Shown: piece by piece, positions 48,720 through 58,166 of the stretch
Layout of the letters: each line of letters opens with the position of its first letter
Position numbering within the stretch: the first letter of the stretch is position 1
Translations under genes and position numbers: made by a program
NCBI GenBank assembly: GCA_020637815.1
Contig: JACKJS010000002.1
Location: forward strand, 603,092-667,091
Reading direction: 5' to 3'
Origin: Hyphomicrobiaceae bacterium
Lineage (GTDB): Bacteria > Pseudomonadota > Alphaproteobacteria > Rhizobiales > Methyloligellaceae
DNA length: 64,000 nucleotides
Notes under the pieces: model-generated
Told to the model about the DNA's origin: nothing
What the model saw: the letters and a program-made list of their open reading frames with translations, nothing else
The model's database searches: none

Positions 48720-50243
48720 CTAGTTGGGCCGTGCTTCGAGGCCGATCTCGCGCATCTTGCGGTAGAGCGTCGATCGCCCGATGCCGAGCCTCTTGGCGAT
48801 TTCCGTCATGCGACCGCGGTAGCGTCCGAAGGCAAGGCGGATCATGTCCGCCTCGACCGCTTCCAGAGAGCGAATGTCGCCGTTGGCGCCGAGGGCCGGG
48901 ATGCCGAGCGAGTCCTTGCCGTTCGCGTTCGGAATATGGACGGTTTCGGCCGCGCCGGCGGACTGGCCGAGCATCACCGGACCGTCGATGCGGGGCATCG
49001 GGTCCTTTGGCGCGGGCGCGGGCGGCACGGTGACCGCGTAGCCCTCCACATGGGCGGCGATTTGCGGAAACTCGTTGACGGTCAACATCGGGCTGTCGGC
49101 GAGCACCACGGCGCGAAAGACGGTGTTTTCGAGCTGGCGGATATTGCCGGGCCAGCTGTAGCGCTGGAGCATCGCCGTGGCGTCCGCGTCGACCCCATCG
49201 ATGCGTTTGCCTTCCTCGGCGGCGAAGCGTGCCGTGAAGTGGCGGATGAGTTCGGGAACGTCGTCCAGGCGTTCGCGCAAGGGCGGTACCCAGATCGGGA
49301 ACACGTTCAGGCGGTAATAGAGGTCCTCGCGGAAGCGGCCCTCTTGAACCAGCTTGATCAAATTCTGGTTGGTGGCCGAGATTAGGCGGATGTTGACCTT
49401 GACAGGCTGCTTGCCGCCCACCGGATCGATTTCGCCCTCTTGCAGCGCGCGCAGCAATTTCACTTGCGCGTCGAGGGGCAGTTCGCCGATCTCGTCGAGG
49501 AACAGCGTGCCCCCGTCCGCTTCCACGAACTTGCCTGCGCGTTTCTCGGTGGCACCGGTGAACGCACCCTTTTCGTGGCCGAAGAGAATGCTCTCGACCA
49601 GAGTCTCCGGGATGGCGCCGCAATTGACGGTCACGAATGGCTTGGCTTTACGGGCGCTCTCACCCTGAATGGCGCGGGCGATTAGCTCCTTGCCGACGCC
49701 CGATTCACCCTCGATCAGGACGGGAATGTTCGATGCGGCGGCGCGCCGACCGACCTCGATGACTCGCGACATGGTCTCGCTTCCGGCGATGAGATCGGCG
49801 AAATCGAGCTCCCCGGTCGCAGTCGCCTTCATGCGGTTGATCTCGCCGGCAAGCGCCTCGATCTTGAGCGCGTTCTTGATCGAGACTTCGAGCCGCTCGG
49901 GGCTGACCGGTTTCACCACGAAGTCCACGGCGCCCGCCCGCATCGCGCTGATGGCGGCGTCGATGCTGCCATTGGCGGTCTGAACGATGACCGGAGGTCT
50001 GCGCGGCAAGGAGCGCATGGCGGTGAGGACGGCCATACCGTCCGTATCGGGCATCACAAGATCGAGAAGAACGAGGGCGATATCGCCCGCGTTGCCGGCT
50101 TGCAGTGCGGCGAGCGCTGCTTCGCCGCCCTCGGCGGTTTGAACCGTGTAGCCGAAGCGCTTCGTCGTCTCTTCGAGAATACGGCGCTGGGTAGGGTCGT
50201 CATCGACGACCAGAACGCAACTGGGCATGACGCAAAAACTCAC
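48720..50243 (-). CDS. NtrC-family sigma54-dependent response regulator
   Basis: 507 residues. Receiver domain at residues 8-125 with phospho-acceptor Asp in LVLLDLVMPDTDGM. AAA+ domain with Walker A GESGVGKE, sigma54-contact GAFTGA and Walker B GGTLFLDEIGEL. C-terminal Fis-type helix-turn-helix (GRMTEIAKRLGIGRSTLYRKMREIGL). It lacks an adjacent histidine kinase. It activates sigma54 promoters by ATP-driven remodelling. The downstream L,D-transpeptidase suggests an envelope stimulus, but that is inference. Confidence 0.93.
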   Translation of the reverse strand: MSFCVMPSCVLVVDDDPTQRRILEETTKRFGYTVQTAEGGEAALAALQAGNAGDIALVLLDLVMPDTDGMAVLTAMRSLPRRPPVIVQTANGSIDAAISAMRAGAVDFVVKPVSPERLEVSIKNALKIEALAGEINRMKATATGELDFADLIAGSETMSRVIEVGRRAAASNIPVLIEGESGVGKELIARAIQGESARKAKPFVTVNCGAIPETLVESILFGHEKGAFTGATEKRAGKFVEADGGTLFLDEIGELPLDAQVKLLRALQEGEIDPVGGKQPVKVNIRLISATNQNLIKLVQEGRFREDLYYRLNVFPIWVPPLRERLDDVPELIRHFTARFAAEEGKRIDGVDADATAMLQRYSWPGNIRQLENTVFRAVVLADSPMLTVNEFPQIAAHVEGYAVTVPPAPAPKDPMPRIDGPVMLGQSAGAAETVHIPNANGKDSLGIPALGANGDIRSLEAVEADMIRLAFGRYRGRMTEIAKRLGIGRSTLYRKMREIGLEARPN

Positions 50244-50563
50244 TCGTTACGCAAACATCTACAAATGCAGGCGCCCCGGTGAGGACTAGGCTTGGTCGAT
50301 ACACTTGACCGCCTACACTTGGCCGTCCGTGACCCCTGCTGTGCCAAAACAGTGCACTCGAAGGGTAAACATGTCCTTTATCGCGGTTCGATTTTGGGGA
50401 ATGTCTTGCCGAAGTGTGAGTTTGCGTTTCACAACAAAGCGTTCTTTGGCCCTTGCGGGAGGCACACGCGCTACCCACACTACCGGCGAGACCTGAGTGA
50501 TTTGCGCGCGGGCGAATCGGCCGAGGCCGGCCGGTGCCCCAACAACGAGGACCTTCGAGACTG
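50244..50563. other. 320-bp divergent intergenic region, nothing distinctive
   Basis: It separates the NtrC-type regulator from the M3 peptidase. No -24/-12 sigma54 promoter, no operator and no convincing small gene was seen. Confidence 0.4.
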
Positions 50564-52453
50564 ATGCTGCCCCGTAATTGCTTCCCCGTCCGGCTTCCCG
50601 ATTCCCTTCTGACCTATACGCAGACGGCCGAGGCGAAATCCGCCGGAGCCGCCGCGCTGGGACACCTGCCGGAATGGAATCTGGGCGATCTCTACGATGC
50701 GCCCGCCTCGCCCGCGCTGAGGGCCGATCTGGAGAAGGCCCGCCAGGACGCCGAGGCGATGCACGAGCGGTACGCCGGTAAGCTCGAGGCGCTGCTCGAC
50801 GGCGGTGCGGGCGGCGAGGCAATTGCCGAGGCCGTGCGCAGCTACGAGGCGCTGAACGACGTGCTAGGGCGCATCGTCTCCTATGCGAGCCTGCTCTATG
50901 CGGCCGATACGACCGATCCCCGGCATCAGAAATTCTACGGGGACATCCAGGAGAAGATCACCGGTATTTCCTCGCAGCTTCTGTTCTTCCCGCTAGAACT
51001 CAATCGCCTCGACGACGCAGCGATCGAAAAGGCCATGGCCACGCCGTCGCTCGGCCACTACCGGCCCTGGCTCGAGGACTTGCGCAAGGAGAAGCCGTAC
51101 CAGCTCGAGGACAAGCTGGAGCAGCTGTTTCACGAAAAGGCCGTGAGCGGGCGCGGGGCTTGGGACCGGCTCTTCAACGAGACCATGGCCAATCTGCGCT
51201 TCGATATCGATGGGGAGCAACTGAGCTTGGAGCCGACGCTCAACCGGCTCCTCGATCCGGACGAGAAGACGCGCAAGCACGCGGCCAAGGCGCTGGCGAA
51301 GGTCTTCAAGGACAACGTGCAGCTCTTCACGCTGATTACCAATACGCTGGCCAAGGACAAGGAAATCTCGGACCGCTGGCGCGGATTCGAGGATGTGGCC
51401 GACAGCCGCCATCTCGCCAACCGCGTGGAGCGGGACGTGGTGGATGCACTCGTGGCGGCGGTTCGCGAGGCCTATCCGCGCCTCTCCCACCGCTATTACG
51501 CCATGAAGGCGAAATGGCTCGGCATGGAGACCCTGAAATACTGGGACCGCAACGCGCCCTTGCCCGAGGAACCGAAGCAAATCATCGGCTGGGACGATGC
51601 GCGCGACACCGTGTTGACGGCCTATGGGAACTTCTCGCCGCGCATGGCGGACATCGCCGGCCGTTTCTTCTCCGACGGTTGGATCGACGCGCCGGTGCGC
51701 CAAGGAAAACAACAGGGCGCCTTCTCGCACCCCACCGTGCCGAGCGCGCATCCGTACGTGCTGCTGAACTACCAGGGCAAGCCGCGCGACGTGATGACGC
51801 TCGCGCATGAGCTGGGTCATGGGGTGCATCAGGTGCTGGCGGGCAAGCAAGGCGCGCTGATGGCACCGACGCCGTTGACGCTTGCCGAGACGGCGAGCGT
51901 GTTCGGTGAGATGCTGACCTTCCGGAAACTACTCGACCAGGCGCCGAGCGCCCGCGAGCGCAAAGCGCTGCTCGCCGCCAAGGTGGAGGACATGCTCAAC
52001 ACGGTCGTCCGGCAGATCGCGTTCTATTGTTTCGAGCGCAAGGTGCATACCGAACGGCGCGAAGGCGAACTCACGAGCGACAGGCTCGGCGAGATCTGGA
52101 TGGAGGTACAGCGCGAGAGCCTGGGGCCGGCCATCGAGCTCAAGCCGGAATACGAGACCTTCTGGTCCTACATCCCGCATTTCATTCACGCGCCGTTCTA
52201 CGTCTACGCCTATGCTTTCGGCGATTGCCTGGTCAACTCGCTCTACGCTGTGTACGAAAATGCCGATGCCGGGTTTGCCGAGCGGTATCTCGAAATGCTT
52301 TCCGCGGGCGGTACGAAGCATCATCGGGAACTTTTGAAGCCGTTCGGTCTTGATGCTTCCGAGCCGCATTTCTGGTCCATGGGGCTCAAGGTGATCGAAG
52401 GCTTTATCGACGAGCTCGAGGAGCTGGACCGAAAGCTGGCTGCGGAGGCCTAG
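50564..52453 (+). CDS. M3 family oligoendopeptidase F
   Basis: 629 residues from ATG 50564 (earlier in-frame GTG 50534 lacks a ribosome-binding site). Zinc-binding motif HELGHGVHQ with the distal Glu in LAETASVFGEML. N-terminal helical domain and the C-terminal HFIHAPFYVYAYAFGDCLV segment are typical of PepF. It cuts short peptides in the cytoplasm. The next gene begins 4 bases after its stop. Confidence 0.93.
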   Translation: MLPRNCFPVRLPDSLLTYTQTAEAKSAGAAALGHLPEWNLGDLYDAPASPALRADLEKARQDAEAMHERYAGKLEALLDGGAGGEAIAEAVRSYEALNDVLGRIVSYASLLYAADTTDPRHQKFYGDIQEKITGISSQLLFFPLELNRLDDAAIEKAMATPSLGHYRPWLEDLRKEKPYQLEDKLEQLFHEKAVSGRGAWDRLFNETMANLRFDIDGEQLSLEPTLNRLLDPDEKTRKHAAKALAKVFKDNVQLFTLITNTLAKDKEISDRWRGFEDVADSRHLANRVERDVVDALVAAVREAYPRLSHRYYAMKAKWLGMETLKYWDRNAPLPEEPKQIIGWDDARDTVLTAYGNFSPRMADIAGRFFSDGWIDAPVRQGKQQGAFSHPTVPSAHPYVLLNYQGKPRDVMTLAHELGHGVHQVLAGKQGALMAPTPLTLAETASVFGEMLTFRKLLDQAPSARERKALLAAKVEDMLNTVVRQIAFYCFERKVHTERREGELTSDRLGEIWMEVQRESLGPAIELKPEYETFWSYIPHFIHAPFYVYAYAFGDCLVNSLYAVYENADAGFAERYLEMLSAGGTKHHRELLKPFGLDASEPHFWSMGLKVIEGFIDELEELDRKLAAEA

Positions 52454-52457
52454 CGGC

Positions 52458-53051
52458 ATGACACAGGTTGCGCTGGTTCCCATTCTTGCTTGGGTCGCAG
52501 CGGTAGCCTGTTGGGGAATCGCGGTCTGGCGCGGCCCACGCCCGATCCCGCGTTGGTTCGCGGTGGACCGGGCCTTGCGCTATATCTTCATTTTTCCGCT
52601 GGGTTTGCTCGGAATCTGGGCCTTTGTCGGCCACGTAATGTTTCCACTCCGGTCTGCGGCGGCGATCGGCTGGCAGCCCAGCCCGTTCCAGTTCGAAGTG
52701 GGTTACGCCAATCTCGGAATTGGCCTCGCCAGCCTCTATGCGGCGTTCACGACGTTCTATGCGCGCGTCGCGGTCGCCATTGCCGCATCGTGCTTTCTTG
52801 TCGGCGCTGGAATCGGCCATGTCCACGACATCATCGCCTATGGCAATCTGACGGCGGGCAATGCGGGCCCGATCCTCGTGACGGACTTTCTCACGCCAAT
52901 GGCGGCGCTGACCCTATTGATCTTGTCGGCCCGGCGTCCGCGCAGGCGGCTGAAGTCGCCCGATTCTCAAGCGCTCGAAGCCGAGATGGAAGTGGCCCGC
53001 CAGGCCATGCGCTCCTATCGCGAGGCCCTCGACCGCTTCGTCAAGAGCTAG
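52458..53051 (+). CDS. DUF6790-like four-helix membrane protein
   Basis: 197 residues. Four or five membrane helices (VALVPILAWVAAVACWGIAVW; YIFIFPLGLLGIWAFVGHVMFP; GYANLGIGLASLYAAF; VAVAIAASCFLVGAGIGHVHDII). The GHVHD motif and FQFEVGYANLGIGL are typical of the uncharacterised DUF6790 family. Four bases separate it from the M3 peptidase gene, so probably co-transcribed. Confidence 0.75.
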   Translation: MTQVALVPILAWVAAVACWGIAVWRGPRPIPRWFAVDRALRYIFIFPLGLLGIWAFVGHVMFPLRSAAAIGWQPSPFQFEVGYANLGIGLASLYAAFTTFYARVAVAIAASCFLVGAGIGHVHDIIAYGNLTAGNAGPILVTDFLTPMAALTLLILSARRPRRRLKSPDSQALEAEMEVARQAMRSYREALDRFVKS

Positions 53052-53075
53052 CGGCCACCGCTCGATGCGGGCGCT

Positions 53076-53552
53076 CTAATGGCTGGCGAAGACCTCGGTA
53101 CTGCCGTCCTTCTTCACCAACAGCACGTCGTACGGCTCCGTCGTGCCGTCCGGCTGTTCCATGCCGGGCGAGCCAATCGGCATTTTCGGCACGGTCAGAC
53201 CGGCGGCGTCGGGACGTTCCTTCAACAGCCGCTTGATGTCGTCGGCCGGCACGTGGCCCTCGATGGCGTATCCGCCGATGAGCCCCGTGTGGCAGGACTC
53301 GAGGCTCTTGCCGATTCCGGCCTGGCGCTTGATGCGGTCCAGCATTCCGTAGGAGGTGTTCTTCGCCGACACCGTGAAGCCGTTATCCGCGAGGTAGTCC
53401 GCCCATTTCTGACAGCACCCGCAGGTGGGCGATTTCCACACCTCGATGGCCAGCGCCGTATCGGTCGTGGCGCGCGCCGTGCCGTGCATGGGGAGCGCCG
53501 GCAAGACAAGCACCGCGGAAAGGATGAGAAGCCATCTTGCGAGCATCGTCAT
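53076..53552 (-). CDS. DUF411 protein, copper-binding
   Basis: 158 residues. Signal peptide (LARWLLILSAVLVLPALP), then EVWKSPTCGCCQKWADYLADNGFTV with the CxCC motif, and SCHTGLIGGYAIEGHVPADDIKRLL. The DUF411 fold resembles a thioredoxin-like metal-binding domain and usually occurs with copper genes. It is a third copper-associated locus in this window. Monocistronic, convergent with the DUF6790 gene. Confidence 0.9.
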   Translation of the reverse strand: MTMLARWLLILSAVLVLPALPMHGTARATTDTALAIEVWKSPTCGCCQKWADYLADNGFTVSAKNTSYGMLDRIKRQAGIGKSLESCHTGLIGGYAIEGHVPADDIKRLLKERPDAAGLTVPKMPIGSPGMEQPDGTTEPYDVLLVKKDGSTEVFASH

Positions 53553-53616
53553 GTGTCCCTTGAATTCCGATCGCGCCCGGCGGACCTGTAACGCGCCGTT
53601 GCGCCCATTCTACGCG

Positions 53617-54558
53617 CTACTTGACGAGCGCGATATCGGCGACCACGGGCAGGTGATCCGATTCCAGCCTTGGGCCGATCCGCACATCAATCTTCGCCAA
53701 GTGCGGCGAGACGAAGACGTGATCGATGGGCAGGAGCGGTAGGAGTGGCAAATCCTTCCAGCGAGCAGGCCATGTCGGAACGAGCGTGTTGAAACGCCGC
53801 ATGCCCGTCTCCGCCGTGAACTTGTGGAGCTTTTGCGTCCACGGCGTCATGTTGAGATCGCCGGCGACGATTATCGGTCCGGTCTGCGAGCGGACGAACG
53901 CGGTCAGGGTATCGATATCGCTTTTCTGCTGTGCCGGGTAGAAAGGCCGGGCCATGTGCGCCCCCACAAGTTTGACTTCCGTGCCGTTCACGTCGAGCAA
54001 GGCCCAATGCACGATGAGCGAGCGCCAATAGGGCTGGTTTTCGCGGTCGAGCCGCCCGCTCTTCAGAATCGGATGCTTCGATAGGATCACGAGCCCGTGC
54101 GAACCCGCCTGGTATGGGTACAGCGTCTTCAGGTACCGTAGGAAATCTCCGTGCTTCCAACGAATTTCTTCCAGCACGACGGCGTCGGGGTCGGTGCTCG
54201 CCAGGAACTTTTCGACCTTCCGCAAATGCAGATCGCCCTTGCCCCACATATTGAAGGTGGCGACGCGCAAGAGCCGCGCGGAGCCGTCCGGCGCTTGGGG
54301 CGCTACCCCGGAAAGGCGCGGGATCAGAACGGCGAGCGTCACGGCGAGAAGCGCCGCGCTCGTCACGATCAGCATAGAGTTGCGCAGGACGAGGCTCGCC
54401 AGAACCAGGACGAGCAGGCCTGCCGCGAGCAGAGGCAGCCCATTGCTCACGATGTCGAAAGCCGGATAGGTCCCGGCAAGAACGCAGGCCGTGAGGGCTG
54501 CCGCGGCGAACAGGCAACCTGCGACGATGGCGGCTTTGACGAATTTTGAAAGCGGCAT
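53617..54558 (-). CDS. Endonuclease/exonuclease/phosphatase-family membrane protein
   Basis: 313 residues from ATG 54558. Three N-terminal membrane helices (AAIVAGCLFAAAALTACVLAG; GLPLLAAGLLVLVLASLVL; MLIVTSAALLAVTLAVL), then a periplasmic EEP domain: VATFNMWGKG, VVLEEIRW, GDLNMTPW and IDHVFVSPHL...SDHLPVVADI. The metal and catalytic residues (Asn, Glu, Asp/Asn, His) are intact. Substrate unknown: phospholipid, sphingomyelin-type or nucleic acid phosphodiesters are options. Confidence 0.88.
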   Translation of the reverse strand: MPLSKFVKAAIVAGCLFAAAALTACVLAGTYPAFDIVSNGLPLLAAGLLVLVLASLVLRNSMLIVTSAALLAVTLAVLIPRLSGVAPQAPDGSARLLRVATFNMWGKGDLHLRKVEKFLASTDPDAVVLEEIRWKHGDFLRYLKTLYPYQAGSHGLVILSKHPILKSGRLDRENQPYWRSLIVHWALLDVNGTEVKLVGAHMARPFYPAQQKSDIDTLTAFVRSQTGPIIVAGDLNMTPWTQKLHKFTAETGMRRFNTLVPTWPARWKDLPLLPLLPIDHVFVSPHLAKIDVRIGPRLESDHLPVVADIALVK

Positions 54559-54647
54559 GAGAGGATGTTCCAGAACTCGGCTCGCGCGGGCCAATTTGCT
54601 TCCTATATTTGGAGAGACTTACCGACGGGTGAAGGGCCGTGTCGTCA

Positions 54648-56090
54648 ATGAACGATTTGTCAGACAGTTCGGGCGGGAATCCGGCGAAAGAGCGTCGTGA
54701 GACACCGGACCGCGAGAAGAACCGGTTTAGCGCGCGGGCCATGCGCTACGGCCGCGTCGGTGCGAATGTGGGCGGCGTGGCCGCGCGCATCGCTGGGCGG
54801 CGTCTGTTCGGGCTCGATGCGGAGACCGAGAAGGACGCGGCTGCGCTCGCCATGGCGCTCGGCGGGCTGAAAGGGCCCATCATGAAGGTGGCCCAGCTCC
54901 TCGCCACGATCCCCGACGCGGTGCCTCCGGAATATGCCGAGGCGCTCGGCAAGTTGCAGAGCCACGCGCCGCCCATGGGCCGCGCCTTCGTCAAGCGCCG
55001 CATGGCAGCGGAGCTCGGGCCGGACTGGGCGGACAAGTTCGCCGCCTTCGACTACGAAGCCGCGGCCTCCGCCTCGCTCGGCCAAGTCCACAAAGCAACG
55101 GCCCATGACGGCCGGGCGCTCGCGGTGAAACTTCAGTACCCGGACATGCGTTCGGCCGTGGAAGCGGACCTTGTCCAGCTCGGCATACTCTTTTCCGTGC
55201 ATAGGCGGATGCGGCCCGCAGTCGAGACGTCCGAAGTTCTGAAGGAACTCTCGGAGCGTCTGCGCGAAGAACTCGACTATGAGCGCGAAGCGGCCATGAC
55301 GCGGCTCTACGCTCTGATCTTCTCCGGCGATGCCTATGTGCGCGTGCCGCAGGTTCTCGCGGATCTTTCGACGGACCGTGTGCTGACGATGACCTGGCTC
55401 GACGGCCGGCGCCTCCTCGACTACAAGGGCCATGCGCTCGAGGAGCGCAACCGGATTGCCCGCGCCATGTTTCGCGCCTGGTGGCATCCGTTCAGTCACT
55501 ACGGTGTCATCCACGGCGATCCGCATCTCGGCAACTACACCGTGTTCGAGGACGGCGAGGGCAAGGCGGCTGGCATAAACCTGCTCGACTACGGCTGCAT
55601 GCGGACCTTCGCGCCGAAGTTCATTCAGGGCGTAATCGATCTCTACAACGGGCTCCGGCACGGTGACCGTTCTCTGATCGTGCATGCCTACGAGACCTGG
55701 GGCTTCTGCGGGCTGTCGAACGACCTCATCGATGTTCTGAACATCTGGGCGAAGTTCATCTACGGCCCGATGCTCGACGACCGTATACGGACTATTGCGG
55801 ATCAGGTGGAGCCCGGCATGTATGGGCGCAAAGAGGCGTTCCAGGTGCATCAGGCCCTGCGCGACAAGGGACCCGTCACAGTGCCGCGCGAATTCGTCTT
55901 CATGGACCGCGCCGCGATCGGTCTCGGCGGCGTGTTCCTGCATCTCGGCGCGGCGCTGAACTTCCACACCTTGTTCAACGAGGCAATTGCCGGCGTCGAT
56001 GTTGGGAACCTGACGCTAAGGCAGCACGACGCTTTTGTGACGGCAGGCGTGCCTTTGCCGGTAGAAAGCGCGGTAAAGACCGTCTCCTGA
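54648..56090 (+). CDS. ABC1/UbiB-like atypical kinase
   Basis: 480 residues from ATG 54648; GAAGGG is 11 bases upstream, and a GTG at 54639 is too close. ADCK-type motifs: the KxGQ-like segment reads GGLKGPIMKVAQLLATIPD, the Ala-rich loop ASASLGQVHKA, the VKLQYPDM Lys, the HGDPHLGNY loop and the metal motif LLDYGCMR (DYG). These are hallmarks of UbiB/ADCK atypical kinases or ATPases, here of the subgroup with a modified KxGQ. Function may be in quinone or lipid homeostasis; it is not in a ubi operon. Confidence 0.88.
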   Translation: MNDLSDSSGGNPAKERRETPDREKNRFSARAMRYGRVGANVGGVAARIAGRRLFGLDAETEKDAAALAMALGGLKGPIMKVAQLLATIPDAVPPEYAEALGKLQSHAPPMGRAFVKRRMAAELGPDWADKFAAFDYEAAASASLGQVHKATAHDGRALAVKLQYPDMRSAVEADLVQLGILFSVHRRMRPAVETSEVLKELSERLREELDYEREAAMTRLYALIFSGDAYVRVPQVLADLSTDRVLTMTWLDGRRLLDYKGHALEERNRIARAMFRAWWHPFSHYGVIHGDPHLGNYTVFEDGEGKAAGINLLDYGCMRTFAPKFIQGVIDLYNGLRHGDRSLIVHAYETWGFCGLSNDLIDVLNIWAKFIYGPMLDDRIRTIADQVEPGMYGRKEAFQVHQALRDKGPVTVPREFVFMDRAAIGLGGVFLHLGAALNFHTLFNEAIAGVDVGNLTLRQHDAFVTAGVPLPVESAVKTVS

Positions 56091-56182
56091 CGATGTAAAT
56101 GCCCTGCGAGGGTTGTGATCGCCTTTCACATGGCCGAGGATTCGCCAAGCGACGCGAAAGTCATCGGAAGGAGGGGCGGGCG

Positions 56183-56674
56183 ATGGATTGGCTGATCAAC
56201 GATGCGCTGCCGGTCTTGGCGCGCATCTTCATTGTCTGGATTTTTCCGTTCAGCTTCCTCGACAAGATCCTCAATTGGGATGCGGCCGTGAAGCAGGCCA
56301 AGTCGAGTTGGCTACCGGGCGGCGCGGCGCTGCTCTTTCCGGCAATGGCGGTCGAGTTGCTGACGCCGCCCATGATCGTGTTCGGCATTTGCGACGGCAT
56401 CGCCGCGTTCATTCTCGCCGGGTACTGCGCCGTCACCGGCATCGTCTATCACAATTTCTGGACCTATCCGCGCTTCTGGTCACCCGACAGCGAGGGCTAT
56501 CCGCATGTTTGGGACTTCTTCAAGAATTTTGGGCTCGTCGGTGGACTGATCTTTGTGATGTTCGCAAGCGGCTTCCTCCGATCGGCGGAACGGGAGGTTC
56601 AAGACGTGACGTCGCTGCCGCCACACGGGCCGTCGCCGGGTGTTGTTGCCGTTCAAGCGACGGAGGCAGGGTGA
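56183..56674 (+). CDS. DoxX-family membrane protein
   Basis: 163 residues from ATG 56183 with AAGGAGGGG upstream. Four helices; DoxX-type pattern ALPVLARIFIVWIFPFSFLDKILNW, LLFPAMAVELLTPPMIVFGI, ILAGYCAVTGIVYHNFW and FGLVGGLIFVMFASG. It heads a compact operon with a cupin and a VOC protein (gaps of 4 and 12 bp). Substrate unknown. Confidence 0.85.
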   Translation: MDWLINDALPVLARIFIVWIFPFSFLDKILNWDAAVKQAKSSWLPGGAALLFPAMAVELLTPPMIVFGICDGIAAFILAGYCAVTGIVYHNFWTYPRFWSPDSEGYPHVWDFFKNFGLVGGLIFVMFASGFLRSAEREVQDVTSLPPHGPSPGVVAVQATEAG

Positions 56675-56678
56675 TGCA

Positions 56679-57125
56679 ATGACGCCGCCAACCGTCTCCT
56701 ATTGGCATGTCTGGACAGACGGTGGCGGGATCACGCATCAGACAGAGTGCGCGCTCACCGAATTCGCCATGCAAAGCATGGGAGGAGGCGCCGCGCCGCA
56801 ATGGAATGCCGGGATCGTCAAGGGTACGGCGAATGTCGTGGTCTGCGTGCTGCCGGTGGGGTGGATCGGGCAATGGCACGAGAATCCGAAACCGCAATGG
56901 ATCGTGCCGCTCTCGGGCCGCTGGTTCGTGGAAACGACGGATGGGACACGGGTCGAGATGGGGCCGGGAGACATATCCTTTGGCGCAGATCAGCACGCGA
57001 AACCGGATTCGCGCGGGCATTCCGGACATCTGTCCGGCACTGTCGGCGGCGAGCCCGCCACGCTGATGTTGGTGCAATTGGAAGACCCGCGCTTCGTTGG
57101 CGCGCGCCCCGGCATCTTCACCTAG
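56679..57125 (+). CDS. Cupin-fold protein
   Basis: 148 residues from ATG 56679. A single beta barrel with VCVLPVGWIGQWHENPKPQWIVPLSGRWFVETTDG and MGPGDISFGADQH, the two cupin motifs (His and Gln/Glu ligands partly present). Second gene of the DoxX-cupin-VOC operon. No activity can be assigned; detoxification of a small reactive compound together with the VOC protein is a guess. Confidence 0.8.
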   Translation: MTPPTVSYWHVWTDGGGITHQTECALTEFAMQSMGGGAAPQWNAGIVKGTANVVVCVLPVGWIGQWHENPKPQWIVPLSGRWFVETTDGTRVEMGPGDISFGADQHAKPDSRGHSGHLSGTVGGEPATLMLVQLEDPRFVGARPGIFT

Positions 57126-57137
57126 GGAGGCGTGCCG

Positions 57138-58079
57138 ATGCCTGTGGCCCAGCTCCTGACCGTGGAACTGACCGTGAGCGACCTTGCCGGGACGGTTCGC
57201 TTTCTAAGTGCGGGGCTTGGGCTCGAGACCGGTCCGGTGTGGAAGGGCTGCGATCCCGGTTGGAATAGTGTGCTTGGGCTCGCCCCGGAGACGGTTATGT
57301 GGAGCGCGGAGATCGGCTTCGAACGGGAGTCGTTGAGGCTCGTGGCCTTCGATCCGCCAGGGGCGCCGTATCCAGCGCCGCGCGCATCGAACGATCCCTG
57401 GTTCGAGCATGTGGCGCTGGTTGCCGGCGGCATTCAGGCGGTTTGGTCGCGTCTCGAAAAGGCGGAGCCTGAAGCCGTCACGCGCGGCGGCCCCGTTCTG
57501 TTGCCGCCGAATACGGGCGGTGTCACCGCCTTCAAGTTCCGCGACCCCGAGGGCCATCCTTTGGAGTTGATTTCGTTTCCGGACGGTGCCGGGGATCCGC
57601 GCTGGCAACAGGGAGGCAGCGGCATTCGCGGCTACGATCACACCGCTATCGTGGTTTCCGATCTCGGCCGCAGCCTCGCGTTCTACGAAGGACTGCTCGG
57701 TCTGCGACCTGCTGGCCGGTCCTTGAACCACGGGCCAGAGCAAGACCGTCTCGACGGGCTTGCCCGTTGCGAAGTCGATGTGATCGCCCTGCAGCCCGCA
57801 TCCATCCCAACGCCTCATGTGGAGCTTCTGCATTATCGAACGCCACGGGGGCGTGTTGCGGGCGCCCCGGTGGCCGCGAATGACGTTGCGTCCGTGCGAC
57901 AGGTCCATAAAGTGGACGGTCTCGAAGGGCTTGCCGCCCGTCTGGAGGCTGCTGGGGCAGCGTTCGTTTCAGACGGACCGGTCAGGCTCGCGGCGGGCGC
58001 GAATGCCGTCTCGGTTCGCGACCCGGACGGGCACATGGTTGTACTATTGGACGAGGGGGCCACGGCCATGTCGGCCTGA
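57138..58079 (+). CDS. VOC family protein with two glyoxalase-like domains
   Basis: 313 residues from ATG 57138 (AGGGAGG 7 bases upstream; GTG 57132 is too close). Two tandem VOC domains: VAQLLTVELTVSDLAGTVRFLSAGLGLE with FRDPEGHPLELISFP, and YDHTAIVVSDLGRSLAFYEGLLGL with VRDPDGHMVVLLDE. Candidate metal ligands His and Glu occur in each. Ring-cleaving dioxygenase, glyoxalase or isomerase activities are possible. Third gene of the operon. Confidence 0.83.
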   Translation: MPVAQLLTVELTVSDLAGTVRFLSAGLGLETGPVWKGCDPGWNSVLGLAPETVMWSAEIGFERESLRLVAFDPPGAPYPAPRASNDPWFEHVALVAGGIQAVWSRLEKAEPEAVTRGGPVLLPPNTGGVTAFKFRDPEGHPLELISFPDGAGDPRWQQGGSGIRGYDHTAIVVSDLGRSLAFYEGLLGLRPAGRSLNHGPEQDRLDGLARCEVDVIALQPASIPTPHVELLHYRTPRGRVAGAPVAANDVASVRQVHKVDGLEGLAARLEAAGAAFVSDGPVRLAAGANAVSVRDPDGHMVVLLDEGATAMSA

Positions 58080-58166
58080 GCCATTATTGCGGCAGGCCTG
58101 GGATTCTGCTATTCCGCGTTGGCGGCGAGACAACGCTGCGTGGCGACAACATTGGGGGGAGAACCA

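Noticed and set aside
46720..49623. 967-codon frame extending the L,D-transpeptidase into the regulator gene
   Set aside because: The upper part reads the NtrC-type gene in a wrong frame; the true start is at 48699 with a ribosome-binding site.
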